A stretch of DNA of 18,022 nucleotides from Propionibacteriaceae bacterium UBA6238 (GTDB lineage: Bacteria > Actinomycetota > Actinomycetes > Propionibacteriales > Propionibacteriaceae). Shown one piece after another: positions 7,543-15,638 of the stretch (position 1 is its first letter; every line of letters begins with the position of its first letter). The stretch covers positions 1-18,022 of the forward strand of contig DJWE01000049.1 of the NCBI GenBank assembly GCA_002441465.1. Reading direction: 5' to 3'. The notes beneath the pieces were generated by a model. That model did not search any database and was not told the DNA's origin. It saw only the letters and a list, made by a program, of their open reading frames with translations. Both the position numbers and the translations under genes were made by a program.

Positions 7543-7923
7543 TCAGGCGGTAGGGGTGTGATCCTCCTGAGGCGTCTCCAGGGCGCGCCGCGGCGGTGCC
7601 TCGGGCGCGGTGAGGGTGTCATCCAGTGCTCGGCCGGCGTCCGTGTCGATATCCGCATCCGCGCCACCTCCTCGCCTGCGGCGGGCCGCACGGAACAGGC
7701 TGAACACAAGCCCCAGCACACCGATCGCCGTGCCCGTGATCGCGACTCCCAGATACCAGCCTCGGCCGGCCTCGACGAGTTGGGGGTAGATCCACCAGCA
7801 CACCCCGGCACCGATGGCGAAGCCGATCGTCCCCGCAGTGACCACGGTCACGCCGTCCGGGTCGAGTGCGCGCACCGGCGCCTGTACCAACAACGGCCGG
7901 TGCAGCGGGTTGTTCTGGCTCAC
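7543..7923 (-). CDS. DUF2530-like two-helix membrane protein
   Basis: The 126-aa product has the short N-terminal peptide LLVQAPVRALDPDGVTVVTAG, then helices near 32-51 (GTIGFAIGAGVCWWIYPQLV) and 58-81. After an Arg-rich stop-transfer (AARRRRGG), a hydrophilic acidic tail extends the protein beyond the usual 80-95 aa of DUF2530. The start chosen is GTG 7923, because a minus-strand TATCGT lies 7 nt upstream in the leaderless arrangement. A GTG at 7929 is only one base from that hexamer and so is unlikely. It converges on DUF3027 and is divergent from the NCS2 permease with 44 nt between starts. The role is unknown. The family call is from pattern and gene context. Confidence 0.75.
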   Translation of the reverse strand: MSQNNPLHRPLLVQAPVRALDPDGVTVVTAGTIGFAIGAGVCWWIYPQLVEAGRGWYLGVAITGTAIGVLGLVFSLFRAARRRRGGGADADIDTDAGRALDDTLTAPEAPPRRALETPQEDHTPTA

Positions 7924-7930
7924 GGACACA

Positions 7931-7936
7931 ACGATA
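7931..7936 (-). promoter_or_regulatory. Leaderless -10 element for the DUF2530-like gene
   Basis: Minus-strand TATCGT is followed by 7 nt and GTG (7923). There is no Shine-Dalgarno. It lies only 19 nt from the plus-strand -10 of the NCS2 gene, so the two promoters are back to back. Confidence 0.55.
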
Positions 7937-7955
7937 GGGCCCGGGTCGACACCCC

Positions 7956-7961
7956 TACCAT
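7956..7961 (+). promoter_or_regulatory. Leaderless -10 element for the NCS2 permease gene
   Basis: TACCAT is followed by 6 nt (TCGGCC) and the ATG at 7968. The absence of a purine-rich ribosome-binding site supports a leaderless mRNA. Confidence 0.6.
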
Positions 7962-7967
7962 TCGGCC

Positions 7968-9479
7968 ATGGCGAACCCTGGTACGGCAACGGCAGATCCT
8001 GCCCCCAAAACGAACAAGACCCTCGACGGCTGGTTCGAGCTCACCAAACGTGGCTCGACGATCGGACGGGAGGTCCGCGGCGGCCTGGTGACCTTCTTCA
8101 CCATGGCCTACATCATCATTCTGAACCCCATCATCATCGGCACCCAGGTCGATGTGCAGGGGAACCTGATCACCGGCATGCCCGCGGCCCAGGACGGCGC
8201 GGTGGCGACGTCGATGGCGATGGTGGCGGCCGCGACCGCGTTGATCGCGGGGGTGATGACCATCCTGATGGGCGTCTACGGCCGTTTCCCGATCGCCCTG
8301 GCGACCGGCCTCGGCCTGAATGCCCTAGTGGCGTACACCATCGTCAAGCAGATGACCTGGCCTCAGGCGATGGGGCTGATCGTCTGGGAGGGCATCCTGA
8401 TCACCATCTTGGTGCTCACCGGTTTCCGCAAGGCGATCTTCGACGCCGTGCCCCGGGCGATGCGGGCGGCGATCTCGGTGGGCATCGGCTTGTTCATCGC
8501 ATTCATCGGGCTGGTGGACGGCGGCATCGTGCGTCCCGCGTCCGGCACGCCGGTGCAGCTGGGCATCTATGGGCAGTTGGCGGGCTGGCCGATCGCCATC
8601 TTCTTGATCGGGTTGTTGCTGATCGTCGCGCTGTACATCCGCAAGGTGAAGGGCGCGCTGCTGATCGCGATCCTGGCCGCGACGGTGCTGGCCGTGATCG
8701 TCCAGGCCGTGGCGAAACTCCCGCTGATGAAGGACGCCACCGGCGCGGTGGTGAACCCGACCGGCTGGATCCAGAACCTGCCTGCGCTGACCAGCGGTTT
8801 CGCCGCTCCGAACCTCGGCCTGCTGGGTCGGGTGGATCTGTTCGGCGCGTTCACCTCCGCTGCCGGCCCCGGCGCCGTGATCGGCATCCTGCTGCTGGTC
8901 TTCTCGCTGCTGCTCAGTGACTTCTTCGACACCATGGGCACGATCGTCGCGGTCGGGGCCGAGGGCAACATGCTGGGCGAGGACGGCAATCCGCCGTACA
9001 CCCAGGAGATCCTGCTGGTCGACTCCGTCGCAGCGATCGCCGGCGGCGTGGGCTCGGTGTCGTCCAACACCTCCTACATCGAGTCGGCCGCAGGCGTCGG
9101 CGAGGGCGCCCGCACGGGCATCGCGTCCGTGGTCACCGGCATCGCCTTCCTGCTCAGCCTGTTCCTGGCTCCGCTGGTCGAGATAGTGCCGGCCGAGGCG
9201 GCCACGCCGGCACTGTTCTTCGTCGGCTTCCTGATGATGTCGCAGGTCGTGCACGTGTCCTGGGATGATCCCGAGGAGGGCATCCCGGCGTTCTTGACCA
9301 TCGTGTTGATGCCGTTCACCTACTCGATCACCACCGGGATCGGCGCGGGCTTCATCGCGCTGGTGCTGATCAAGGTGCTGAAGGGGAAGGCCAAGGACGT
9401 GCACCCGCTGATGTGGGTGGTCGTGGTCGCCTTCCTGCTGTACTTCGCGCAGGGCATCATCGGCAGCCTGATCGCCTGA
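7968..9479 (+). CDS. NCS2 family nucleobase permease, AzgA-like (adenine/guanine/hypoxanthine)
   Basis: This 503-aa polytopic membrane protein imports purine bases with protons. It belongs to the AzgA branch (COG2252) of the nucleobase-cation symporter-2 superfamily. Diagnostic blocks are GxxREVRGGLVTFFTMAYIIILNP (33-54), GRFPIALATGLGLNALVAYT (105-124), SDFFDTMGTIVAVG near residue 317-330, and SSNTSYIESAAGVGEGARTG near 365-384. The last two line the substrate site in the family. About 14 helices fit the hydropathy. The gene stands alone on its strand and ends in a long hairpin at 9486-9534. No PurR-type site or purine riboswitch is visible, and the leaderless start leaves no room for a leader riboswitch. 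Uracil or xanthine specificity is less likely than adenine, guanine or hypoxanthine. Confidence 0.93.
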   Translation: MANPGTATADPAPKTNKTLDGWFELTKRGSTIGREVRGGLVTFFTMAYIIILNPIIIGTQVDVQGNLITGMPAAQDGAVATSMAMVAAATALIAGVMTILMGVYGRFPIALATGLGLNALVAYTIVKQMTWPQAMGLIVWEGILITILVLTGFRKAIFDAVPRAMRAAISVGIGLFIAFIGLVDGGIVRPASGTPVQLGIYGQLAGWPIAIFLIGLLLIVALYIRKVKGALLIAILAATVLAVIVQAVAKLPLMKDATGAVVNPTGWIQNLPALTSGFAAPNLGLLGRVDLFGAFTSAAGPGAVIGILLLVFSLLLSDFFDTMGTIVAVGAEGNMLGEDGNPPYTQEILLVDSVAAIAGGVGSVSSNTSYIESAAGVGEGARTGIASVVTGIAFLLSLFLAPLVEIVPAEAATPALFFVGFLMMSQVVHVSWDDPEEGIPAFLTIVLMPFTYSITTGIGAGFIALVLIKVLKGKAKDVHPLMWVVVVAFLLYFAQGIIGSLIA

Positions 9480-9485
9480 GCGGAC

Positions 9486-9534
9486 GGCCCGTGCGGGCTT
9501 CGTCGGGAGTCTCCCGGACGAGCCCGCACGGGCC
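9486..9534. terminator. Long hairpin terminator between NCS2 permease and ABC operon
   Basis: GGCCCGTGCGGGCT (9486-9499) pairs perfectly over 14 bp with 9521-9534. The 21-nt interior can pair further (CGTC with GACG, then GGGA with TCCC, with one-base bulges). It starts 6 nt after the permease stop and lies between convergent genes, so it can terminate both directions. Confidence 0.85.
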
Positions 9535-9574
9535 CGCCTGGCCGCCGCACGGACCGGCTGGGACAAGGATTGGT

Positions 9575-12097
9575 TCACTCCTGGTGCAGCGCTGCGACCA
9601 CGTCCAGCCTGGCCGCCGAACGGGCGGGCCCGAGCGCAGCCAGCACGCCGAAGACGACGCCGACCACGACGGTCGCGATCAGCCCGGTCCACGGGAACGA
9701 GTACGGCATCTCCCAGCCGACCGCGCCCATCGCCGCGACCAGGGCGTAGCCCAGCCAGAGCCCGGCGATCGCCCCGAACCCGGTGCCGATCGCGCTCAGC
9801 AGCAGCGACTCGGCCATCACCATCCGGCGGACCTGGCGGCGAGTGGCTCCGACCGCGCGGAGCATGCCGATCTCGCGGGTGCGGGCCAGCACGCTGATCG
9901 CCAGCGTGTTCACCAAGGCCAGCAGGGACGGCAGCGCGAGGGCGGCCACCAGCACGTCGAAGATCACGATCGTGGAGTTGAACGTCTTCATCTGCTCGGC
10001 TCGCCACGTCTGGGATTCGTAGAGCCGGAACGCCGGGTAGTCGGCGACCACCTTCTGCAGCAGCGCCGTTGTGGTGGCCGCGTCCGCACCCGCCGTCCGG
10101 TTCGCCATCACGAGCATGTCGGCGGTCACGCCGAAGTCCCGCTGCAGGTTCTCCTGCGAGGTGTACAGCGTGGACAGCTTGGCGTTCAGGTAGTCGTTGC
10201 CGATCCCCGCCAGGTGGTAGGTGCGCTGGCCGTTCGGGGTGTCCAGCAGGATCGCCTGACCCACGATCAGGTTGTGCTGGGTCGCATAGATGCCGTTCGC
10301 GATCAGCCAGCGACCGGAGGCGAGCTGCCCGATCGCCGCGTCCGAGGATCCGGTGTTCCAGTCGAAGTCGGCAACGCTCAGGTACGTCGCGGGGTCGATT
10401 CCGAGGACCTGGACGTCGCCGCCGTCGGACCTCGCCTGCGCCAGCCGCAGGGTCGAGACCGCCCCGATGTCAGGGACGGCCTTCACTTCGGCGGCGAGCC
10501 GGGGCCCGGCCGCCACGTTGCCCTGGGCGAGGATGATCGACTGCGGGATCAGCAGGTAGTCCGAGGACAGCGACTTGTCCAGGTAGCTGGTGAAGCCGGC
10601 GAAGATCGAGGTGACCATGCTGATCGTGGCCACGATCGAGGCCAGGCCCAGCATCACTGCGGTCACCGTGATGCCGCTGCGTCCCGGGTTGCGCTGGAGA
10701 TTGCTGCGGGCGATCGCACCTTCCCGCGAGAACAGCAGCTCGAGCGGACGGGAGGCCCATCCGGCGATCGGGTTCACCACGGCCGGAGCGACCATCGCGA
10801 AGCCGATCAGGAAGACGATCGCCCCGAGCCCGATCAGGCCGGACGAGCCGGTGGTCAGCCCGAACAGGGAGACCACCACCAGGCCGGCGCCGATCCAGGC
10901 CCGCTGGCCGACCCGCCGCTGGTACACCTCGCCGAGCTGTGGACGCATCGCCTCCAGCGGCGTGACGCGTCCGGCCGCGCGAGCCGGCAGTAGCGCCGCG
11001 GCCACGGTCACGCCGACCCCGAGCAGGATCGAGGTGGCCCACGTGGCCGGCGTGAACACGGGCCCACCGATGTGGACGTGGATGAACGACTCGACGATCG
11101 GACTCATCGCGGCGAAGTAGCCCAGGGCCATCAGCCAGCCCGCACCGATGCCGAGCGCGGTTCCGATCACGCCCTGGAACAGCGACTCGGCCAGGAACAA
11201 CCGCATGATGGTGGCGCGCCGGGCGCCGATCGCGCGCAACATACCGATGTCGCGGCGCCGCTCCGCCACCACCGTGCGGAATGAGTTGGCGATGATGAAT
11301 CCTGCCGTGGCAAGGGCGAAGACGCCGAACATGTTGAGCGCCACCTCGGCCGTCTGCAGTGAGGCGAGCAGCGTTGATTCGGTGGACAGCCCGCCCACCT
11401 GGTAGTCGGGACCCAGCGCTGCGGCCACCTCCTGCTCGACCTGGGCACGGTCCGAACCCTGGGTGAAGGTGGCCTCCACCTGAGTGATCCGGGTGCCGAG
11501 CCCGAACAGCTGCTGAGCCGCGGGCAGGCTCACCGTCACCTGTTCCTGGCCGGGGACCGTGACGGTGCTGAGCAGCCCGACGACGGTGAATCGGGCCGTG
11601 CCGCCGGCTGCGGGCAGGACGAGCTGATCGCCCAGCCCCAGCCCCAGTTCCGCGGCGAGGTCGGCATTCAGGATCGCCGAGGAACGATCGCCGCCACCCA
11701 GCATGCGCCCAGAGGCGAGCGGGAAGTCGTGCAACTGCGAACCGGTTGCGAGGTCGACCCCGACCACGACGACCTGGGCGAGCGCGTCCGGTGCGGCGTC
11801 CGCGGTCTGGGGGAGCGGGACGGTGCGCTGGACGCCCGGGCTGGCTACGGCGACTCCGGGAACGCGAAGCAGCGTGTTGACCACGTCCGGCTTGAACGGC
11901 TGGTTGTACGCGCTGGTGACGGTCAGGTCGACCTTCCCTGCCGCGGAGAGCAGGTTGTGGGTGAAGGCCTCGACCATCGCCGGCAGGATGCCGTTCAGCC
12001 CGAAGGTGAGCATCACCCCGAACACGACGGCGAGCGTGGTCAGTAGCGAGCGAGCGCCGCGACCACGCAGATACCGCCAGGCGAGGGTGAGGGTCAT
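9575..12097 (-). CDS. ABC transporter permease with two FtsX-like domains (MacB/YknZ class)
   Basis: The 840-aa membrane subunit is of the ABC3/FtsX type. These proteins do not usually carry solutes through a classical channel; they couple cytosolic ATP hydrolysis to extracytoplasmic motion. Helix 1 is at about 16-38, followed by a large extracytoplasmic domain. The first FtsX block (residues about 254-385) contains ERRRDIGMLRAIGARRATIM. Two further helices follow near 400-440. A second half repeats the plan: one helix near 470-495, an extracytoplasmic domain, and a final FtsX block (about 700-840) with TREIGMLRAVGATRRQV. The count is about ten helices. The length is typical of the fused actinobacterial form and not of the 400-aa MacB-type permease. 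The ATG overlaps the ATPase stop as ATGA, with GGAGAGG some 11 nt upstream inside the ATPase gene. Confidence 0.92.
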   Translation of the reverse strand: MTLTLAWRYLRGRGARSLLTTLAVVFGVMLTFGLNGILPAMVEAFTHNLLSAAGKVDLTVTSAYNQPFKPDVVNTLLRVPGVAVASPGVQRTVPLPQTADAAPDALAQVVVVGVDLATGSQLHDFPLASGRMLGGGDRSSAILNADLAAELGLGLGDQLVLPAAGGTARFTVVGLLSTVTVPGQEQVTVSLPAAQQLFGLGTRITQVEATFTQGSDRAQVEQEVAAALGPDYQVGGLSTESTLLASLQTAEVALNMFGVFALATAGFIIANSFRTVVAERRRDIGMLRAIGARRATIMRLFLAESLFQGVIGTALGIGAGWLMALGYFAAMSPIVESFIHVHIGGPVFTPATWATSILLGVGVTVAAALLPARAAGRVTPLEAMRPQLGEVYQRRVGQRAWIGAGLVVVSLFGLTTGSSGLIGLGAIVFLIGFAMVAPAVVNPIAGWASRPLELLFSREGAIARSNLQRNPGRSGITVTAVMLGLASIVATISMVTSIFAGFTSYLDKSLSSDYLLIPQSIILAQGNVAAGPRLAAEVKAVPDIGAVSTLRLAQARSDGGDVQVLGIDPATYLSVADFDWNTGSSDAAIGQLASGRWLIANGIYATQHNLIVGQAILLDTPNGQRTYHLAGIGNDYLNAKLSTLYTSQENLQRDFGVTADMLVMANRTAGADAATTTALLQKVVADYPAFRLYESQTWRAEQMKTFNSTIVIFDVLVAALALPSLLALVNTLAISVLARTREIGMLRAVGATRRQVRRMVMAESLLLSAIGTGFGAIAGLWLGYALVAAMGAVGWEMPYSFPWTGLIATVVVGVVFGVLAALGPARSAARLDVVAALHQE

Positions 12098-12837
12098 AGC
12101 AGGCCGGCCCTCTCCAAGGCCTGGCGTGGCCCGTCATGGCTGCCATCGAGCGCGACATCGTCGACGATCTGGCCGTCTCGCATCAGCACCAGGCGCTGGG
12201 CGAAGCTGGCGATCCGTGGGTCGTGGGTCACCATCAGCACACTGCGCCCCCAGTCGGAACTCACCTGGCGCAGCAGTTCGCCGATCTCGCTCGCCGAGTG
12301 GGAGTCAAGGTTGCCGGTCGGCTCGTCGGCCAGCACCAGCGCGGGCTCGGTGGACAGCGCGCGAGCGATCGCCACCCGCTGTTGCTGTCCGCCGGAGAGC
12401 TGATCGGGCCGGTTGTGCAGCCGATCACCGAGGCCCACTCGCTCCAGCCAGGCCGTGGCCCGCTCCACGGCGTCCTTCGCGCCGTCCAGCCGCAGGGGCA
12501 GGGAGGCGTTCTCGACCGCATCCAGCACCGGGATCAGGTTGAAGAACTGGAACACGAACCCGATCCGCCGCCGGCGCAGTTCGGTGAGCCGGTCATCGGG
12601 CAACTCGCCCAGGGCCTGACCGTCGATGCTGATCGCGCCAGCGGTAGGAGCGTCCAGGCCGCCGAGCAGGTTCAGCAGGGTCGATTTCCCGCAGCCCGAG
12701 GGACCCATCACCGTGATGAACTGCCCCTCCGGGACGCGGAGGTCGACGGCGTCCAGCGCGGTTACCTCCGCCGCGCCGCTGCCGTAGGTCTTGGTCAGGC
12801 CCGTGATCTCGACGATCGGGGTCGCTTGCTCGCTCAT
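12094..12837 (-). CDS. ABC transporter ATP-binding protein (MacB/LolD class)
   Basis: The 247-aa cytosolic ATPase powers the adjacent FtsX-like permease. All catalytic motifs are intact: Walker A G45PSGCGKST53, Q-loop Q97 in FVFQFFNLIP, signature L147SGGQQQR, Walker B ALVLADEPTGNLD (166-178) and H-loop H205. The FVFQFFNLIP and DEPTGNLD segments are characteristic of the LolD/MacB/FtsE group that pairs with FtsX-type permeases. The N-terminal VEITGLTKTYGSGAAEVTALDAV is normal length. Its start lies 7 nt after the stop of the membrane fusion protein gene, and its own stop overlaps the permease start, so it is the third gene of the TetR operon. Confidence 0.96.
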   Translation of the reverse strand: MSEQATPIVEITGLTKTYGSGAAEVTALDAVDLRVPEGQFITVMGPSGCGKSTLLNLLGGLDAPTAGAISIDGQALGELPDDRLTELRRRRIGFVFQFFNLIPVLDAVENASLPLRLDGAKDAVERATAWLERVGLGDRLHNRPDQLSGGQQQRVAIARALSTEPALVLADEPTGNLDSHSASEIGELLRQVSSDWGRSVLMVTHDPRIASFAQRLVLMRDGQIVDDVALDGSHDGPRQALERAGLL

Positions 12838-12844
12838 ACCCGGC

Positions 12845-14098
12845 TCACTTCGTTGCGACGCGCTGGCCGTCGCTCAGCCCCGACGCTCCGGTGGTGACCA
12901 CCCGTGCGCCGGCGGAGAGGCCGCTGAGTACCTGGGCTGCGGTGTCGGTGGAGGCTCCGATGCTCACCGCTTGGGCGTGCACGACGTCGTTCGCGTCGAG
13001 CACGAAGACGGTCTTGGCATCGCCGCTGGTGAGGACGGCCTCGATCGGCACGGTGAGGGCGTCGGGGATCGACTGCACCACGATGTCGGCCGACCCGCTC
13101 ATGCCCTGGAAGAGCCGGGCGTCGTCGGCGTCCAGCGAGACCCGGACCGGGAACGCCACCGTGCCCGTGCTGGTCGTGACCGGGCTGGACTGCACGCGCA
13201 CCACTGCACCAGGGAAGGAGCCGTCGAACGCGTCCAGGGTCACCGTGGCCGGCTGGCCCTTCGTCACCTCGGAGATGTCGCTCTCGAACACCTGAGCCTC
13301 GAACTCCATCCGGGTGGGATCGACGACGGTGAACGCGGCGACGCCGGTGAGGAGTCCCGAGCCCTTCTCCACCGTGCCGTTCATCGACACGGTGCCGTCG
13401 AAGGGTGCCTTGAGCCGGGCCGCGGACAGGTTGTCCTGGGCGATCTCGAGCGCTCTGGACGCGGCCGTGACGGACTGCGAGGCCGCGGTGCGGGCCAGCG
13501 CGACCCGGCCGGACACGGACAAGGTGTCGAGACCGGCCTGAGCCGACTTCAGGGCGGCGTTGGCGGTCGCCTTCGCCGTCCTCAGTGTGCGGAGCGTGGA
13601 CCGCATCGTCTTCTGCTCCTCCGAACTGGCGTCGCGGTAGTCGGCGAGGTAGGCGGCGTAGTTCTTGTTCGCCGTGGACACCTGGGAACGGGCAGCCGAA
13701 AGTGCCGCGTTGGCCGCGGAGTGCTGGATCGCGCTGGGGACGCCGTTGTTCACCGCCGCCAGCTGCGCGCGGGCCGCGGACAGGGCGGCGCGCGCCTGGG
13801 CGACCGCCAGCTTCAGCGGCCCTTTGGCCATCACCGCGAGGGTGTCACCGGCAGAGACCTGATCGCCGTCGTGTACCGCGACCGATGCGACCGTGCCCGG
13901 AGCCGGCGGGTAGACCCCCGCGGATCGCGCCGCAACGAGCGAACCGGACGCGCTCACGGGGACGTTCATCGGGGCGATCGCCGCCTGGGCCACCCCGACC
14001 ACCGGACGGTTGTTGGTGACGGAGTAGGCGTAACCGCCACCGAGAGCGAGAATCGCCGCGGCGGCGACGCCGGAGGCGATAAGGGTCTTGCGCTTCAT
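12845..14098 (-). CDS. HlyD/MacA-like membrane fusion protein (efflux RND/ABC periplasmic-adaptor type)
   Basis: The 417-aa protein is anchored by one N-terminal helix (KRKTLIASGVAAAAILALGGGYAYSV, 2-27) and otherwise extracytoplasmic. It has a lipoyl-like half domain (about 58-93, VYPPAPGTVASVAVHDGDQVSAGDTL). A long Ala-rich coiled-coil hairpin follows (about 95-228), then the second lipoyl half (LKAPFDGTVSMNGTVEKGS) and beta-barrel and membrane-proximal domains to the end. In a monoderm it cannot reach an outer membrane, so it probably forms an extracellular crown on the FtsX-like permease, as proposed for Bacillus YknX. The ATG at 14098 overlaps the TetR stop as ATGA, with CAGGAC upstream as ribosome-binding sequence. 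Confidence 0.92.
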   Translation of the reverse strand: MKRKTLIASGVAAAAILALGGGYAYSVTNNRPVVGVAQAAIAPMNVPVSASGSLVAARSAGVYPPAPGTVASVAVHDGDQVSAGDTLAVMAKGPLKLAVAQARAALSAARAQLAAVNNGVPSAIQHSAANAALSAARSQVSTANKNYAAYLADYRDASSEEQKTMRSTLRTLRTAKATANAALKSAQAGLDTLSVSGRVALARTAASQSVTAASRALEIAQDNLSAARLKAPFDGTVSMNGTVEKGSGLLTGVAAFTVVDPTRMEFEAQVFESDISEVTKGQPATVTLDAFDGSFPGAVVRVQSSPVTTSTGTVAFPVRVSLDADDARLFQGMSGSADIVVQSIPDALTVPIEAVLTSGDAKTVFVLDANDVVHAQAVSIGASTDTAAQVLSGLSAGARVVTTGASGLSDGQRVATK

Positions 14099-14865
14099 GA
14101 CTGCGTCCTGTCGATGGTCTGGAAGAGGTGTCTGATCAGCTCGAGCAGCTCGGGCTGGACCGGAAGGTTGAAGGTGCCCTCGGGCAGGCCGAGGATCCGC
14201 TCCTGGGCCTGGTAGATCGATGCCGCTCCGCCCAGCATCACCGCGGCGAAACTGTCGGCGTCCGGGGCGAGCAGCGCGCGCTCCCACAACTGGTCGGCGG
14301 CATCGAACCAGAGCAGCAGCACCAGGTCGGTCGCGCCCGCGTCGTCTGCGACTGAGAACGAGCCGTCGGCGCAACCGCTGCGGATCACGGGCAGCAGCAC
14401 CTGACGGGCGTGTTCGCGCCAAGAGCCGAACAGCCGGTGGCGCAGGGCGAGGTTCTCCGGCCGGTACAGGAACGATGCGTAGGTGATGTCGGCCTGGGCG
14501 AGCTTGTAGGAAGAGGCGGCGTCCATGATCGTCTTCAACTGCTCCGCCCCGGTGCCGTCATGGCCGGACAGGGACGCGCTGAGGTGGTCGAAGAGCCGGT
14601 CGCCGAACCGCTGGACGAGTTGCTCCAGCATCGCGTCCTTGGAGGCGAAGTAGTGGTAGAAGGTGCCCTTCGCCACTCCCGCCGTCCGGGTCACCTGCTC
14701 GACGTTCATGGAGTCGAAACCGTCGGTGCGGCACAACTCCCAGGCGACATCGAGCAGCTCGTCGCGCCGAACCTCGGGGTCTTTCGTGACTCGGCGACGG
14801 CTGGAGTCCGCTGGTCCTGCCGTGTGGCGACTCGGCCTCGCCAGGCGACTTCCCGTTCCCGACAT
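14095..14865 (-). CDS. TetR family transcriptional regulator of the ABC export operon
   Basis: The 256-aa repressor-type protein has an N-terminal TetR helix-turn-helix at about 33-79, with VEQVTRTAGVAKGTFYHYFASKDAMLEQLV as the textbook recognition segment. A divergent ligand-binding domain fills the remainder. The N-terminal 28 residues (Ser/Arg-rich) are an extension before the HTH. The ATG at 14865 is supported by a strong GGAGAGG upstream. A perfect 17-bp palindrome (14883-14899) lies 17 nt above the start, overlapping a -10-like TAGACT. The gene heads its own operon (TetR, fusion protein, ATPase, permease), so it most likely represses itself and the transporter until a substrate of the pump binds. 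Confidence 0.93.
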   Translation of the reverse strand: MSGTGSRLARPSRHTAGPADSSRRRVTKDPEVRRDELLDVAWELCRTDGFDSMNVEQVTRTAGVAKGTFYHYFASKDAMLEQLVQRFGDRLFDHLSASLSGHDGTGAEQLKTIMDAASSYKLAQADITYASFLYRPENLALRHRLFGSWREHARQVLLPVIRSGCADGSFSVADDAGATDLVLLLWFDAADQLWERALLAPDADSFAAVMLGGAASIYQAQERILGLPEGTFNLPVQPELLELIRHLFQTIDRTQS

Positions 14866-14882
14866 CTGCCTCTCCTCAAGAA

Positions 14883-14899
14883 TGACCGACCGTCGGTCA
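14883..14899. promoter_or_regulatory. Probable TetR operator (perfect 17-bp palindrome)
   Basis: TGACCGAC-C-GTCGGTCA is an exact 8+1+8 palindrome, a size and sequence style typical of TetR-family operators. It lies between the promoter-like TAGACT and the ribosome-binding site of the TetR gene, where bound repressor would block transcription. Confidence 0.8.
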
Positions 14900-14904
14900 G
14901 TCTA
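14899..14904 (-). promoter_or_regulatory. Candidate -10 element of the TetR-ABC operon
   Basis: Minus-strand TAGACT abuts and shares one base with the 17-bp palindrome. No good -35 is visible 16-18 nt upstream. The inferred start would fall inside the palindrome, with a leader of about 27 nt that includes GGAGAGG. Confidence 0.5.
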
Positions 14905-14963
14905 CTACCGCGAGATGCTGACGGAGATCGAATCCTCCGGGTTTCTCTTGTGGCGCCGCGGGT

Positions 14964-15614
14964 TCAGGCGCGCAGGATCGCGACCAGATCCGGCGGTGGC
15001 CGGTGCTGCTGTACTGCTGCGGCGACCCAATCGGGAAAACGGTCGAGCCAGGCCAGCAGCGTCGTCGCCGCCTCCTGGTGCGCCGGCTCCAGAGCGGGGA
15101 TCGCGGGTCGCCAAGCGCGGGCCATCGCCTGCGAATGGTCGAGCGTGGCCCAACCGGCAGCGAGCCCGGGGGGCGACATCAGCGCGATGCCGAGGTCGGT
15201 CTTCAGCAGGCCGCGCAAGCTGTACCGGGCCGGGACGCCTGCCCGCACCAGATCGAAGTCGAAGTCGTTCAGCTGAGTCTCGGTGACCTCGCGTCCAGAC
15301 GAGCCCCAGGCGAGCGCGTCGATCCAGGTCTCGAGCAGAACCCAGCACGGCACCAGCCGGTGCGGTGCGACGTACCGTCCCGCGATCAGGGCATCGACAT
15401 CCGATCCGCTGGGCAGGTCCGGGCGCACCACCGGGGCGTCCGGGGGCCTGCGGAAGACCGGCCCAAGCTTGCCCAGTCGTCCGGGCAGTGTCGGTGCGGG
15501 GCCGCCGAACCGCTCGGACGCAATGGCGCGCAACCGAGCCGAGGTCGTCTCGCTCGCCCCGAAGATGTCCCGGACCTCGTCGATGGCGATGGCGTAGAAC
15601 CGCACCGATCCCAT
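14964..15614 (-). CDS. Conserved-looking hypothetical protein, 216 aa
   Basis: I do not recognise this family. It has no signal peptide or membrane helix, and is predicted soluble and mixed alpha/beta. Notable stretches are MGSVRFYAIAIDEVRDIFGA at the N-terminus, SERFGGPAP followed by a Pro/Arg-rich segment, VPCWVLLETWIDALAWGSS in the middle and LLAWLDRFPDWVAAAVQQ near the end. The first 20 residues, beginning FYAIAIDEVRDIFG, look like the start of a small domain found in other uncharacterised actinobacterial proteins. The ATG at 15614 is supported by a minus-strand TAGCGT exactly 6 nt upstream. It ends 98 nt before the TetR start on the same strand, but the TetR gene has its own operator and promoter, so it is probably a separate unit. 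Confidence 0.8.
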   Translation of the reverse strand: MGSVRFYAIAIDEVRDIFGASETTSARLRAIASERFGGPAPTLPGRLGKLGPVFRRPPDAPVVRPDLPSGSDVDALIAGRYVAPHRLVPCWVLLETWIDALAWGSSGREVTETQLNDFDFDLVRAGVPARYSLRGLLKTDLGIALMSPPGLAAGWATLDHSQAMARAWRPAIPALEPAHQEAATTLLAWLDRFPDWVAAAVQQHRPPPDLVAILRA

Positions 15615-15620
15615 GCCCCC

Positions 15621-15626
15621 ACGCTA
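15621..15626 (-). promoter_or_regulatory. Leaderless -10 element for the 216-aa protein gene
   Basis: Minus-strand TAGCGT is followed by 6 nt (GGGGGC) and the ATG at 15614. It faces away from the TAGATT of the small-protein gene, only 12 nt apart. Confidence 0.55.
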
Positions 15627-15638
15627 ATCGCCCGGGCA

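Noticed and set aside
8325..10007. A long minus-strand frame across the NCS2 permease and the end of the ABC permease
   Set aside because: The translation is low-complexity Arg/Gln/Asp-rich antisense of real genes and crosses a strong terminator.
9413..10993. A 526-codon plus-strand frame opposite the ABC permease
   Set aside because: It has antisense-type composition with no recognisable motif; the opposite strand encodes a clear FtsX-like permease.
14922..14939. A CGGAG/CTCCG hairpin after the 216-aa protein gene
   Set aside because: Five base pairs with an 8-nt loop are too weak to support termination.
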